The notes beneath the pieces were generated by a model that made no database searches, was not told the DNA's origin, and was given only the letters and a program-made list of their open reading frames with translations. Shown here piece after piece: positions 46,816 to 56,057 of a stretch of 64,000 nucleotides of DNA. A program made the translations under genes and the position numbers. The first letter of the stretch is position 1, and each line of letters opens with the position of its first letter. Origin of the DNA: Phaeobacter cretensis (GTDB lineage: Bacteria; Pseudomonadota; Alphaproteobacteria; Rhodobacterales; Rhodobacteraceae); assembly GCF_047372505.1 (NCBI RefSeq), contig NZ_JBKBEU010000001.1, positions 3,410,001 through 3,474,000 of the forward strand. Reading direction: 5' to 3'.

Positions 46816-48108
46816 TCACATCAGCAGTCTTAGTACGGTACCCAGAACCGAAGCTATCAGCAGAATGCGAATGATGCCCCAATGGAGGCGAAAGGCCAGA
46901 ACACAGCTCAGACCGAAGAGCAACAGCGCGAGCCATTCGATGGTGGCAAACTCAGGCAGCCACAGCGTGATCGGGCCCCGTTTTACGTGGGTCACCGTGC
47001 CAAAAAGTACATGCAGGCCGAACCAGAGTGACAAGTTTAGGATAACGCCCACGACAGCAGCGGTGATGGCCTTCAATGCGCCTTGCAACCGAGGCTGGTT
47101 TGAAATCCATTCAATGTATGGGGCACCGGTGAAGATCCACAAAAAACACGGTGTGAAAGTCATCCAAAGAGCGACCAAAGCGGTGAACATACCAAGACCA
47201 AGCCCTCCGCGCTCGAACCCGGCAAGAAAGCCCACGAACTGTGTCACAAGGATCAGTGGGCCCGGTGTTGTCTCGGCCAGACCCAAGGCATCAATCATCT
47301 CACCTGCTGTCAACCAGCCGAATTGCAGGACCACGTCCTGCGCCATATAGGCAAGGACCGCGTAGGCACCACCAAACGTCACGATGGCAAGAGTGCTGAA
47401 GAAAATACCGACCTCGACAACCAGGTCGGGCGCGCCAACCCAAGTGAGCGCAAGCAGCGGAAGCAACCAGACCGCGAGCCAGAATATGACCGTACCAGCT
47501 GTCTTTAGAACCGACACATGTGTCATATCGACGAGATTTCGCTCCAATTGCGTGGTTGCCGTAATCCAGCCATAGAAACCTGCCACCAGGACGATCAACG
47601 GGTAGGGGATCGCTAGGAAAAATATACCGACAAAGGCAGCCCCCGCGATGATCCAATCCTGCCTCTGAGCAAGCGCTTTTTTCGCGACCCGTAGAAGCGC
47701 CTCAACAACGATCACCAGAACTGCGGCCTTGATCCCGTAGAACAGCGCTTCGACCAGCGGCACATTCCCAAAAATGCTGTAGATCACCGCAAGCGACATG
47801 ATCACGAGTGCGCCAGGGATCACAAAAAGCAATCCGGCAATCAGACCACCAATCGTGCCGTGAAGCCGCCAACCTGTATAGGTCGCAAGCTGCATGGCTT
47901 CTGGTCCCGGCAGCAGCATGCAAAAGCTCAGCGCGTTGAGAAACTGTTGTTCAGACAACCACTTGCGGTCGTCTACCACCTCTTTGTGCATCAGCGCGAT
48001 CTGGGCGGCAGGCCCACCAAAAGACAAGATGCCGATTTTCCACCAAACGCGTGTAGAATCGGCGAGAGACGGAGCCATTTCCGCCTCGGCGTTGTTCGTA
48101 TTGCTCAT
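46816..48108 (-). CDS. chrA: chromate efflux transporter
   Basis: ChrA exports chromate from the cytoplasm using the membrane potential. The 430-residue protein has two homologous halves: the first with FGGPAAQIALMHKE and LPGPEAMQLATYTGW, the second with FGGAYAVLAYMAQDV and TTPGPLILVTQFVGFL, and about ten to twelve membrane segments. This two-domain (long-chain) form is the usual resistance type. It starts three bases after the chrB-like gene ends, in one operon. Confidence 0.95.
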   Translation of the reverse strand: MSNTNNAEAEMAPSLADSTRVWWKIGILSFGGPAAQIALMHKEVVDDRKWLSEQQFLNALSFCMLLPGPEAMQLATYTGWRLHGTIGGLIAGLLFVIPGALVIMSLAVIYSIFGNVPLVEALFYGIKAAVLVIVVEALLRVAKKALAQRQDWIIAGAAFVGIFFLAIPYPLIVLVAGFYGWITATTQLERNLVDMTHVSVLKTAGTVIFWLAVWLLPLLALTWVGAPDLVVEVGIFFSTLAIVTFGGAYAVLAYMAQDVVLQFGWLTAGEMIDALGLAETTPGPLILVTQFVGFLAGFERGGLGLGMFTALVALWMTFTPCFLWIFTGAPYIEWISNQPRLQGALKAITAAVVGVILNLSLWFGLHVLFGTVTHVKRGPITLWLPEFATIEWLALLLFGLSCVLAFRLHWGIIRILLIASVLGTVLRLLM

Positions 48109-48111
48109 GAC

Positions 48112-48930
48112 TTAAGACTTTGCCTTTGCAGCGGGCCAGTCATGCCCCTCATTTGTCGCGTCGCGCGCCCAACGGTAGAAGGCATCGTAAAGCAACATGC
48201 CAGCCTCAAGCTGATCTAGGTCATTACGGAACATGCGCGATAGCCCTAAAGACGCGGCCAAAAGACCAGCTGTTTCCGGTGCAAGATCATGTCTGTTGGT
48301 GTCGGCTCCCCGAACGATGGCGGCAAGCCGCGTCAGGGCGTCATGCCTGATGCCAAACTCTTCGATCATTGTATCGAAGGTACAGGTCTCGCCGCGATGG
48401 CTCCAAAACACATCCTCAATGTCGAAGGGGGTCGCGCTGAAGCGCTCCGCCACATTGGTCACTTGTGATGCCGCCACGAAGAGGATTTGCGCCTTTGGAT
48501 CAATGAAGCGACGTATGAGCCACGGGCAGGCAATCCGGTCGATCTTCGGGCGATGGCGCGTCACCCACACCGAACGACCTGAAATATCCAGTGGTGGCAA
48601 CCTGTTCGTAGTTACCATCGGGAGTTTCGCATCTCTCCAGGCGAACTGCCCACCTTCGAGAACTTCCGCCTGAACCCCGGCGGTGCGTAACAACGCCGCC
48701 GCGCCCTGACTGATCTTCAGACCTTTTTGGCAATAGACCACAACTGACCGGCCCCGAAGCTCTTCAGCCAGATCAAGAACATCCTCAAATGACTTGCGAT
48801 AGGCTCCGGGAACAAGTCTTGGATCATCGTCAAAATCTTCGTCAGTACGCACATCGAGAACAGTTGGACAATCGGGGGTTCCGATCAATCGAGCCAGGGC
48901 AGATACGGTGATTTCATCATACGACGCCAT
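48112..48930 (-). CDS. chrB: rhodanese-ChrB fusion, chromate resistance protein
   Basis: A 272-residue protein with an N-terminal rhodanese domain (about 1-105; TVLDVRTDEDF and the active-site Cys in VVVYCQKGLKISQG) and a C-terminal ChrB/chrome-resist domain (about 115-260; VWVTRHRPKIDRIACPWLIR, RFIDPKAQILFV). ChrB senses chromate and regulates or supports chrA; the rhodanese part could handle sulfur or redox chemistry. GGAGG precedes the ATG at 48930. Related fusions occur in other proteobacterial chr operons. Confidence 0.9.
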   Translation of the reverse strand: MASYDEITVSALARLIGTPDCPTVLDVRTDEDFDDDPRLVPGAYRKSFEDVLDLAEELRGRSVVVYCQKGLKISQGAAALLRTAGVQAEVLEGGQFAWRDAKLPMVTTNRLPPLDISGRSVWVTRHRPKIDRIACPWLIRRFIDPKAQILFVAASQVTNVAERFSATPFDIEDVFWSHRGETCTFDTMIEEFGIRHDALTRLAAIVRGADTNRHDLAPETAGLLAASLGLSRMFRNDLDQLEAGMLLYDAFYRWARDATNEGHDWPAAKAKS

Positions 48931-49337
48931 AAAGCATCCTCCATAAGAAGTAAAAAGACTGGAAGGATGCAAGATTGGGCCAGCGCCTCACGAGGTTCTT
49001 GCTTACCCCTGAACACCTTTTCTAAATACCATCGTCTCCGGTGTCAAATCCAAGAGCAGCCTTCGGCTGTATCGCAGAGGTTTTGAAGTATAGGCCCACA
49101 GCCGACATACGGCCGTGCGGCGACAGGGTCGCAGCGATTGCGCACCATTTCCCAGCAGCCAGATGACAGCAGCCAGCTCAAAGCGGACACTCGCACAGCC
49201 CGAGACGATCGCTATGCTGCAAGCGCAGGACACTGGCGGATTCGATCGGCAGCTATGCGGAGGAGCTCCCATTTCCGATTCCGGACTAACCGTCTGCTTT
49301 CTGCTCAGTTCAGATGAAAGACAAGAAGGCTGTGCTA
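48931..49337. other. intergenic region upstream of chrB
   Basis: About 400 bases lacking a convincing gene. It carries the chr promoter reading leftward from close to 48960 and, further right, GC-rich sequence of the intergenic-repeat style (GCCGACATACGGCCGTGCGGC near 49100). No clear operator for ChrB was found. Confidence 0.4.
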
Positions 49338-49751
49338 ATGTTTGATGTCGAACCAATAGAAGAAGGTGCCGGCATTTGCGATTGCTGCGGCAATCAAACT
49401 CGAACTGTTTGGGGCTGGGTCCATGAAGAAGGTGGAGGCACAGTCGCAAGTTACTTCGTTCAATGGACTGTTGGTAAGTCAATTGAAGACCACCCTGCAA
49501 ATTTCGATTTAATCTATGGAGCTTGGGGGGAAGGAGCCACCAAAAATGATCGATGCGCGATCTCCTTAGTCCACTTTGAGAACGATGGCGTTCCCGGCGT
49601 GTCAGTGATCAATGCAAACGACCGGCCAGTCGCGTCTAGCGAACTTATTGCATCAGCGATGAGCCGTGAAGAGCTGGTTGGCACACCTTTAGTTCAGCAG
49701 GTGTTCTCAATATTTGATGCGGTAATTTTGCAGGATAATCGCTTAAGCTGA
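49338..49751 (+). CDS. conserved hypothetical protein with CxCC zinc-type motif
   Basis: A 137-residue soluble protein. Near the N-terminus (residues about 10-17) ICDCCGNQTRTVWGWV gives a C-x-C-C knuckle. The middle reads YFVQWTVGK and ANFDLIYGAWGEGA, and the C-terminal part is mixed alpha/beta (MSREELVGTPLVQQVFSIFD). I recall similar uncharacterised proteins in proteobacteria but no function. I choose the ATG at 49338 because AAGAAGG lies eight bases upstream; the frame opens at 49314. Not in an operon. Confidence 0.7.
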   Translation: MFDVEPIEEGAGICDCCGNQTRTVWGWVHEEGGGTVASYFVQWTVGKSIEDHPANFDLIYGAWGEGATKNDRCAISLVHFENDGVPGVSVINANDRPVASSELIASAMSREELVGTPLVQQVFSIFDAVILQDNRLS

Positions 49752-50453
49752 CATTGGACGTGCTGCAGCATCGGTCATATTGGGCTCAAAGCTGCCTTGC
49801 GGCAGTGCGGCGGCAGCGCGATCGTATTCAGTTTTACATGCCTGAGGGCGGCTGTCAGCACAAACAAGACATTCATTCACGGCGCAGCGAATGCTCTGCT
49901 GCGGGCGCGAATAATCTGGCCAAACTTCCCGTTAGCGGACCTTCAGGTTTGCTTCTCTTTTCAGGACAATGCTGCGCCTGGCATGGATGTCAGTGACGCG
50001 CAGAAAGCACCCTTTGCAAAGTCGCGAGATCTGGCGGCATGACTAAGGGGCGATGCCGCATGCGTACAGGGAAAGCCGCCCTTCGCCGCAAGAGCAGCCT
50101 CAAATCAGGGTCGAACGGCCCAGACGCGGACAAAGCCGTCGCCCTTTGTGATTTCCACCGCAGTTGAGTGCTACAGGCTCTGGGTTGGTGCTTGCGAACA
50201 CAAGGGTTTCGGTATGTGCGGGTACAAGTGATGCTGTCAGTGCAAGCGCTGCTGCACCGAGTGCTTTTATCGAATTCATTTATGTCCGCCCAGGTTTTAC
50301 AAATGATATTGAGGTTGGGCATGTTTTGAGAAATCCAAAAATTGTTTTTCTCAAACAGAAGTACTGATTTGGTGAATTCATGGCCGTGCCCAGATCGTCA
50401 GACGCAAGGCAATTTTTCATGCATACAGGTTGCTATGACATGCTCGGCCCGGC
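49752..50453. other. 702-base gene-free stretch with fossil sequence
   Basis: Contains intergenic repeat copy 2 (49765-49798). On the minus strand 50279-50100 a 59-residue frame starts like a signal peptide (MNSIKALGAAALALTASLVP) and then loses sense; a second frame continues with VEITKGDGFVRVWAVRP and a stop. This may be a broken small secreted protein. No other gene supported. Confidence 0.4.
49765..49798. repeat. degenerate intergenic repeat, copy 2
   Basis: Same pattern as 45857-45889 and 54537-54572: GCAGCATCGGTCA, then GGGCTC, then GCTGCC. Confidence 0.45.
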
Positions 50454-51407
50454 CTATCCCAGAATTTGATCTTTATGCTCTACGAACCAATCATGCAGCG
50501 TTTTCGGCTTCCGCCCCAGCATGGTTTCGGCAAAGTCATTCAGCGCCCAGCCAACTTCATATTCGCTTTCATATTCAAAGAAGGCCCAGATGCCAGGTGC
50601 GACCGGTCCGAAGACTGAGCTGTAGTTTTCAAGGAAGGCATCGCGTGATCCTTCAAAGGTGATCGTTTCGCCAAAGGCTTCGCTCATCACTTTGGCAACG
50701 CCTTCAGCTGTGTGGTTGTCATGGCCGTTGTTAATCGTATGCGTGCAACCGATATGGCGGTGATTGTCTGACAGCAGCAAGTTGGCGACAACTTCGGCAA
50801 TTTCGCGGGGGTCGACATAGGGCACTTTGCGGCCATGCCAGATCAGTTTGCGTTCGCGCCGAATGCCGATCTTGGTCACTTTCAAGAAGTTATCCATGAA
50901 GCTGCCACCAAAGTTGATGTAGGTCACAGGCAGCAAGCTGTCGTCCAAGATTTCCTTAATTTTATAATCCGGCGTTGGATCAACACCGGGACGGGCGGGC
51001 AATTCTCGTGGATTCAGCCGTTTGTTGTATTCCGGCATGATCGCGATCTGGCGCACCATGTGAACAAGGGTTCCGCTTTTCTTGGCGGCCGCCACAAAGT
51101 TGTTCATGGAGCGCTTGGGATCAACTGTGATTGGTGAAGACATATAGACGCCTTCGATCCCATCCAAAGCAGCTTCCATTGAGGGCAGATCGTAGTAATC
51201 GGCGACAACGATGTCGGCTTTGGGGAAGTCTTTCTTCAAAGCTTCGGCCCGGTCTTCATTGCTCGATACTAGACACAGCTGAACTTGTGGCGCTGTCTTG
51301 GCAATATATTCGGCCATTGGGCGGCCGATATGATTGGCGGCGCCAAAAATGAGTATGCTCTTTGGGATGGGTTTGCGGTTATGAGTCATGGAGTCATTCC
51401 AGTTCAT
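50454..51407 (-). CDS. NmrA/SDR-like NAD(P)-binding protein
   Basis: A 317-residue Rossmann protein of the atypical SDR (NmrA-like) group. The dinucleotide motif is SILIFGAANHIGRPMAEYIA, with a second strand ending VVADYYDLPSMEAALDG and VYMSSPI. The canonical YxxxK of classical SDRs is not evident. Last of three genes on the minus strand after the FAD oxidoreductase and the 76-residue protein. An ATG 18 bases downstream is an alternative start. Role probably in the same pathway as the oxidoreductase. Confidence 0.82.
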   Translation of the reverse strand: MNWNDSMTHNRKPIPKSILIFGAANHIGRPMAEYIAKTAPQVQLCLVSSNEDRAEALKKDFPKADIVVADYYDLPSMEAALDGIEGVYMSSPITVDPKRSMNNFVAAAKKSGTLVHMVRQIAIMPEYNKRLNPRELPARPGVDPTPDYKIKEILDDSLLPVTYINFGGSFMDNFLKVTKIGIRRERKLIWHGRKVPYVDPREIAEVVANLLLSDNHRHIGCTHTINNGHDNHTAEGVAKVMSEAFGETITFEGSRDAFLENYSSVFGPVAPGIWAFFEYESEYEVGWALNDFAETMLGRKPKTLHDWFVEHKDQILG

Positions 51408-51431
51408 ATGGTGAAGGTCAATGAAGGCTCT

Positions 51432-51662
51432 TCAGCGACGAAAGAGAAGGGTCAATAGAAACAGGAACGTTTTGAAATCTAGCAGTTTCAAAGCGGTGCG
51501 TGCCTCCTGGGGTTTGATGCGCGCTTTCATGGGCATCGACCCAAAGATGTTCCCTGTGATCACCAGATCGTTTTTGTCACGGCTTAGGGACTTGATGGTC
51601 ATAAGCTCTTTGCTCTGACCATCATAGACCATCACTTTTTTCTTTTCTTTGGCCTTGCTCAT
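51432..51662 (-). CDS. 76-residue basic protein with hydrophobic C-terminus
   Basis: A small protein starting MSKAKEKKKVMVYDGQSKEL, with a mixed middle (DLVITGNIFGSMPMKARI) and a hydrophobic end (FLFLLTLLFRR) that could anchor it in the membrane. Its ATG overlaps the stop of the FAD oxidoreductase gene, and 24 bases separate it from the NmrA-like gene, so it belongs to this operon. Unrecognised family. Confidence 0.7.
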   Translation of the reverse strand: MSKAKEKKKVMVYDGQSKELMTIKSLSRDKNDLVITGNIFGSMPMKARIKPQEARTALKLLDFKTFLFLLTLLFRR

Positions 51663-53245
51663 TTAACGTCCTCAGCAAAGACCGCCGCGTAATCGATGTC
51701 CAAATCGTCCATCATTTGCAGCGCCGTCGCGCGCCCGCCGCCTGTGACACCGCCACCGGGGTGCATGGCCGGGCCAACAAGGTAAAGGCCCTCAACATTC
51801 GGAACCCGGTAGTTGCTAAGGTCAGGCGTCGGACGATGGCCCATTGTTTGATAGAACGGGGCGGCGGCCCCATGGATATCACCGTTTAGGTAGCTGCTCG
51901 GGCTATAACGCTGGTGATCCATTGGCGATGCAATATGGCGCGCGACGATATTATCGTCCTCCAAACCATCAAAGAACTTGCGATACTGCGCGAGCGCGGC
52001 ATCAGCGACGTCCTCTTTGCGCGCGTCCCAGCCTTCAAGTCCGCCGTCATGCAGCTCTGCGGGCACCAAATGCACGCCGTAGAAGACACCGCAACCCTCA
52101 GGCGCTCTGCTTGGATCCGTCCGTGTCGCATCAAATCCGCCGATCAAACGCGGCGTCGGAATACCGCGATGTACCTTGTCAAATTCCAGGCACATGTCGC
52201 GCACTGTGTAGAAATCCATCAGCTCCATTGCGTGGGCGTGATGTTCTTTGCCGGCTTTCAAGGTCGCCTGCGACTTCAGGTTTAGGTGGATCATATTCAC
52301 CGACATCTCAGTCGTGGTCACGCGTTTGGCGCGGTGAAGGACCGGCGCAGGCACGCCGTCTACGAATTTTTCCAAAACATGCGGATGGATGGCGCCGATC
52401 ACACCATCCTTGGCCATGAACGTTTCACCGGCTGTCAGCTCTAGCCCGGTCGCTTTGCCAGATGAGACGACCACGCGTGACACCTCAGCACTGCAACGTA
52501 CTTCGCCACCGTAATGTTCAATACAGGCGACCAAAGCTTCTGACAGCTTGCCTGATCCGCCATCGGGCGATCCGCCGCCGTAGGTGTGCAGCACAGCGTT
52601 CGTCAACAAAGCCGCGACGCCTGTTCCCAACTCGTCGGGATTGATCAGAGCCTCGGCCATACCGCGAAGCAGGTGTAGTCTGACCATTTCGTTTTCGAAT
52701 TTTTCCTCAATGATGAAGCGCGCACTGCGCTGCATCATATCGAACATAAAGCGACCTTCATCCGATTGATCCATCATCGCAACAAACGCGCCAAGTGGTG
52801 TCGGCGGTGTTGCAAGCCCGGCCATCATCATTGGTAGAACCTTTTGTCCCACGCCAATGAATTGGCGATATGTTTCGGCGTCTTTGGACGAAAACTTGGC
52901 TATCTCTTCGCAGGTCTTATCAAGGTCTTTCCAAGTGGACAGTGTCGTGCCGTCATCCCAAACACTGATCACACTGCGATCGCCAATGTGATAATCCAGT
53001 CCGAACTTTGACTGAAGCCCCAGTTCATCATCTTGGATCATCGGATTGGCAAGGATCATGACGTGTGTCGCGGAATGTTCGTCGTTGAAAAAACCCGGTG
53101 TCATAATCTCGCGCGTGACAACGCCGCCACCAAAGAACGGCTGGCGTTCCAGCACGATGACCTTCTTCCCAGCTTTCGCCATATAGGCGGCGGCAGCCAA
53201 TCCATTGTGACCGGCGCCCATGACGACAATATCGTACTGGCTCAT
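51659..53245 (-). CDS. FAD-dependent oxidoreductase (phytoene desaturase / PYROXD2-like)
   Basis: A 528-residue flavoprotein. The N-terminal dinucleotide motif is IVVMGAGHNGLAAAAYMAKA followed by VIVLERQPFFGGGV; the C-terminal FAD segment is VEGLYLVGPAMHPGGGVTGG. This layout matches CrtI-like proteins of the PYROXD2 type rather than true carotenoid desaturases; no other carotenoid gene is nearby. GGGAGGAG precedes the ATG. First gene of a three-gene operon, divergent from an AraC regulator. Confidence 0.9.
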   Translation of the reverse strand: MSQYDIVVMGAGHNGLAAAAYMAKAGKKVIVLERQPFFGGGVVTREIMTPGFFNDEHSATHVMILANPMIQDDELGLQSKFGLDYHIGDRSVISVWDDGTTLSTWKDLDKTCEEIAKFSSKDAETYRQFIGVGQKVLPMMMAGLATPPTPLGAFVAMMDQSDEGRFMFDMMQRSARFIIEEKFENEMVRLHLLRGMAEALINPDELGTGVAALLTNAVLHTYGGGSPDGGSGKLSEALVACIEHYGGEVRCSAEVSRVVVSSGKATGLELTAGETFMAKDGVIGAIHPHVLEKFVDGVPAPVLHRAKRVTTTEMSVNMIHLNLKSQATLKAGKEHHAHAMELMDFYTVRDMCLEFDKVHRGIPTPRLIGGFDATRTDPSRAPEGCGVFYGVHLVPAELHDGGLEGWDARKEDVADAALAQYRKFFDGLEDDNIVARHIASPMDHQRYSPSSYLNGDIHGAAAPFYQTMGHRPTPDLSNYRVPNVEGLYLVGPAMHPGGGVTGGGRATALQMMDDLDIDYAAVFAEDVK

Positions 53246-53352
53246 TTCGATACTCCTCCCAAATTTCTCCGGACACTGTAAATCACGGGCATAGAGTGCT
53301 AGTAAGCATCAAACAGAGCCCATTTGGGGTATAATCGTACACGGAGGGCGCA

Positions 53353-54354
53353 TTGGATCTTCTCAGCGAAACGCTTTTAACGCTCAAAATTAAGAACATG
53401 CTGATCGGGACTTACAACCTGTCGGCACCTTGGGGGTTCAGCTCTGAGGGGGTTGATTTCGGCTTTAGTTTTACGGTGATTGAGAACAGCTGCTGGATCA
53501 CGCCTGAGGGCGCAGAGCCAATCGAACTTAAAACGGGGGATTCATTCATTTTTCCGCGCGGCGGGCGCATGTCGATCAGCTCAGAGCTCGGGGTCGAAAT
53601 CCGCCCTGTCGCGGATGTTTGGAATTCGGACGACATTGCCTTTGTTGGCTTTGATCAATATCCCCCTGGCGCGTTTTCCCAAACAACTTGGGGCGGCGGC
53701 GGAGATAAGGCTCGCCTATTGAGCCTGATCTTCGAGATCGAAGAACAAAGCCGCACAGGTCTTTTCAACGCGCTGCCGGATTATTGGGTGCTGCGAAAAG
53801 GGGAAAGCGAAGAGTTTCATATGATACGTTCGGCCTTGTCCACCATCGCCCAAGAAGGCAGCAACACGCGACCGGGGGAATATGCGATCAAGAGCCACAT
53901 CAGCGAGGCCTTGTTGGTCAGCCAGATACGCGCCCATGTGATACAAACGGACTATAGTTCCGGCCTGCTTGCGGCGATCAAAGACCCGTATTTGCAGAAT
54001 GTTCTTATCGCTCTGCATGAAAAACCGCAGATGAGATGGACCATCGATTTAATGGCGCAAGAAGCCTGCTTGTCGCGCACGGCCTTTGCCAAGCGCTTCA
54101 AGAAGACGCTGAATGAGACGCCGATGAACTACCTGCATCAACATAGGCTGACGCTGGCCGCATCAAAGCTGAAGGCTACTCACCAAAACGTAGAAACAAT
54201 TGCGAGGGAGGTTGGCTATGTCGATGGCCAACACTTGAGAAAGCACTTCCTGAAGGCTTTCGAAACAACCCCCGGAAGCTTTAGGAAACGATTTGGCCTT
54301 TTGAATTCGGCAACAAAGAATCAGAACGATCCCGTTTCAATCGTCGCGGGCTGA
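53353..54354 (+). CDS. AraC-family transcriptional regulator
   Basis: A 333-residue regulator with an N-terminal cupin-like AraC_binding_2/cupin_6 domain (about 1-180; NMLIGTYNLSAPWGFSSEG, IELKTGDSFIFPRGG) and a C-terminal double HTH (about 225-315; DLMAQEACLSRTAFAKRFKK, IAREVGYVDGQHLRKHF). The start is TTG at 53353 behind GGAGGG. It diverges from the oxidoreductase operon across 107 bases and probably regulates it. Confidence 0.88.
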   Translation: MDLLSETLLTLKIKNMLIGTYNLSAPWGFSSEGVDFGFSFTVIENSCWITPEGAEPIELKTGDSFIFPRGGRMSISSELGVEIRPVADVWNSDDIAFVGFDQYPPGAFSQTTWGGGGDKARLLSLIFEIEEQSRTGLFNALPDYWVLRKGESEEFHMIRSALSTIAQEGSNTRPGEYAIKSHISEALLVSQIRAHVIQTDYSSGLLAAIKDPYLQNVLIALHEKPQMRWTIDLMAQEACLSRTAFAKRFKKTLNETPMNYLHQHRLTLAASKLKATHQNVETIAREVGYVDGQHLRKHFLKAFETTPGSFRKRFGLLNSATKNQNDPVSIVAG

Positions 54355-54536
54355 GCCGCGTTTGATCCTTTCCCACTTAAGTGGTTCCTAAAAAAGCCAT
54401 GTCATGCAAAAGATGCCAAAGTCCGGTTAGATGACCAGCAGCGTAGTATTTTTTGACCCATGATCATCGGCGGCTTTGGATCGTCCTCAAAAAAGCAATG
54501 CCAGCTTCCGGCGCATCGCTGTTGTTTGTGCAAACG

Positions 54537-54572
54537 GCAGCATCTGGCATTTTGGGCTCACAGCCGACCTTA
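54537..54572. repeat. degenerate intergenic repeat, copy 3
   Basis: GCAGCATCTGGCAT, then GGGCTC, then CAGCCGACC, as in the copies at 45857 and 49765. The IS3 element was inserted about 20 bases to the right. Confidence 0.45.
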
Positions 54573-54619
54573 GCTTTAGCAGGAACGAAGTGACGTGCTG
54601 CCCGCAGCGTCCTCGGTTA

Positions 54620-55439
54620 TTAGTTCGCTCTGTTCAGGGTTTGGTCCTCTACTGACCGTTGATGATACTCCCACGGGGTGAGCCCGTCGAGGCTCGTATG
54701 TGGGCGATGGTGATTGTCATCGTCACGCCAGGCCGCGATCAGCTCTCGGGCGTGGCGCAGGTTGGCGAACAAGTGCTCGTTGAGGCACGCGTCCCGGAGG
54801 CGGCCGTTGACGCTTTCTACAAAGCCGTTCTGCATTGGCTTGCCTGGCGCGATGTAATGCCACTCCACCTTCCGATCTTCCTGCCATTTTAGAATGGCAT
54901 TCGACGTCAGTTCGGTCCCATTATCGCTGACCACCATGCAGGGATAGCCACGCGTTCGAGCGATATTGTCGAGCTCACGGGCAACCCGCTGGCCGGAGAA
55001 GTGAGGTGTCCACGACCGCAGCCAGGCAGTCCCGACTGAAGTCGTCAATGACGCAGAGCACCCGGAAACGGCGGCCATCAGACAAACTGTCCGAGACGAA
55101 GTCCAGCGACCATCTCTGGTTCGGCCCTTGCGGGATCGCCATGGGCGCACGCGTCCCAATGGCGCGGTTTCGCCCGCCGCGCTTGCGCAGGCTCAGCCCC
55201 TCTTCGCGGTAGATCCGGTAGGGCTTCTTCCAGTTCACCTGCCAGCCCTCGCGGCCGAGCAGCAGGTGCAGCCGACGATAGCCGAAGCGCCGCCGTTCGC
55301 TGGACACCTCCCTCAGCCTCTCTCGCAACTCGGCGTCCGCAGGCCTGGTTGATCCACGCCGATAGACGCGCGGATCGATCCCGGCCAGGGCACAGGCCCG
55401 CCGCTGGTTGTCGTTCTTCTCTGTCATGGCCCAGTCCAC
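54620..55439 (-). pseudogene. IS3-type transposase OrfB, frameshifted
   Basis: The rve/DDE transposase is split. The first frame (to 54975) has MTEKNDNQRRACALAGIDPR, RFGYRRLHLLLGREGWQVN and the first catalytic Asp in RWSLDFVSDSL; the second (54620 to about 55010) has the second Asp in VVSDNGTELTSN and the Glu in FVESVNGRLRDACL. One base is lost or gained near 55005-55015. The copy is therefore probably inactive unless a frameshift rescues it. Confidence 0.85.
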
Positions 55440-55707
55440 GGCTCTCCGCCTTACACCGGATCTCTTTCAGCGTTGCCACATCAAGCATCTGCTCGGCCAA
55501 CATCTTCCTGAGCTTGGCGTTCTCGACCGCCAGAGCCTTCAGCCGCTTGGCCTCGGACACTTCCATGCCGCCATACTTCGAACGCCATTTGTAGAAAGTG
55601 CTATCGCTGATGCCGTGCTTGCGGCACAGTTCCTTCGCCCCCATTCCGGCTTGGTGCTCCTTAAGGATGCCAATGATCTGCTCTTCGCTGAAACGGCTTT
55701 TCCGCAT
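55435..55707 (-). pseudogene. IS3-type transposase OrfA
   Basis: About 88 residues with an HTH_Tnp_1 domain (MRKSRFSEEQIIGILKEHQA, ELCRKHGISDSTFYKWRSKY) and a leucine-zipper tail (LAVENAKLRKMLAEQMLDVA). The normal OrfA stop codon is missing, so the frame runs on out of phase with orfB to 55078. The HTH part itself is intact. Confidence 0.75.
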
Positions 55708-56003
55708 CGCCTGTCTCCTCGCTTGGAGAACAGGCTAACTTCAAATCGCGGACTTTTCAGGGGAGCATGTCAGAAGGTCTGCGCTCGGTCGCTGGTCACA
55801 CTTTGTGGAGCCCACTATATGCGCTTAGCCCAGGCAATACTGGGGCAGGTGGACCCGAATAATCTGCAACTCGAGCTGTCTTGGTTTTTGATGTCCGACC
55901 GTGATCCACTCGGTTTTCATGTTGTGCAAGACAAGCGCCAACTTGGTAGGCCCTCTTCGTACAGTCTTGAAGGCCTGATTTTTTATGCCTCATCCGGGTT
56001 GAT

Positions 56004-56057
56004 CCGGATTCCTCCGGCCTCTTCCGGCTACTGCAATATGAAGTGTCTCCTAACAAC
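56004..56057. repeat. dispersed 54-bp repeat, copy B
   Basis: Partner of 7201-7254. This copy includes the first codons of the surviving luxR frame (from 56043). Similarity ends after AACAAC at 56057. Confidence 0.75.

Larger units (their letters stand above)
54591..55773 (-). mobile_element. IS3-family insertion sequence, 1183 bp, with target duplication
   Basis: A complete element: left end TGACGTGCTGCCC at 54591 and right end, read inward on the minus strand, TGACATGCTCCCC from 55773 are imperfect terminal repeats. GAAG stands directly outside both ends (54587-54590 and 55774-55777), a 4-bp target-site duplication as in the IS407-type group of IS3. It carries orfA and a frameshifted orfB on the minus strand. 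Its insertion lies upstream of the truncated luxR. Confidence 0.9.

Noticed and set aside
46679..47350. 223-codon plus-strand frame across the end of chrA
   Set aside because: Antisense to the well-conserved chrA; composition is Arg/Pro/Ser-rich shadow.
50100..50279. Small secreted protein with apparent signal peptide
   Set aside because: The frame loses sense after about 35 codons and needs a frameshift to continue; kept only as a remark on the gap.
51659..53245. Carotenoid biosynthesis gene crtI
   Set aside because: The fold is related, but sequence style fits PYROXD2-like proteins and no crtB, crtE or other crt gene is present.
55796..56056. 86-codon minus-strand frame between IS3 and luxR
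   Set aside because: No family features; it crosses the 54-bp repeat, whose other copy carries a stop in that frame.
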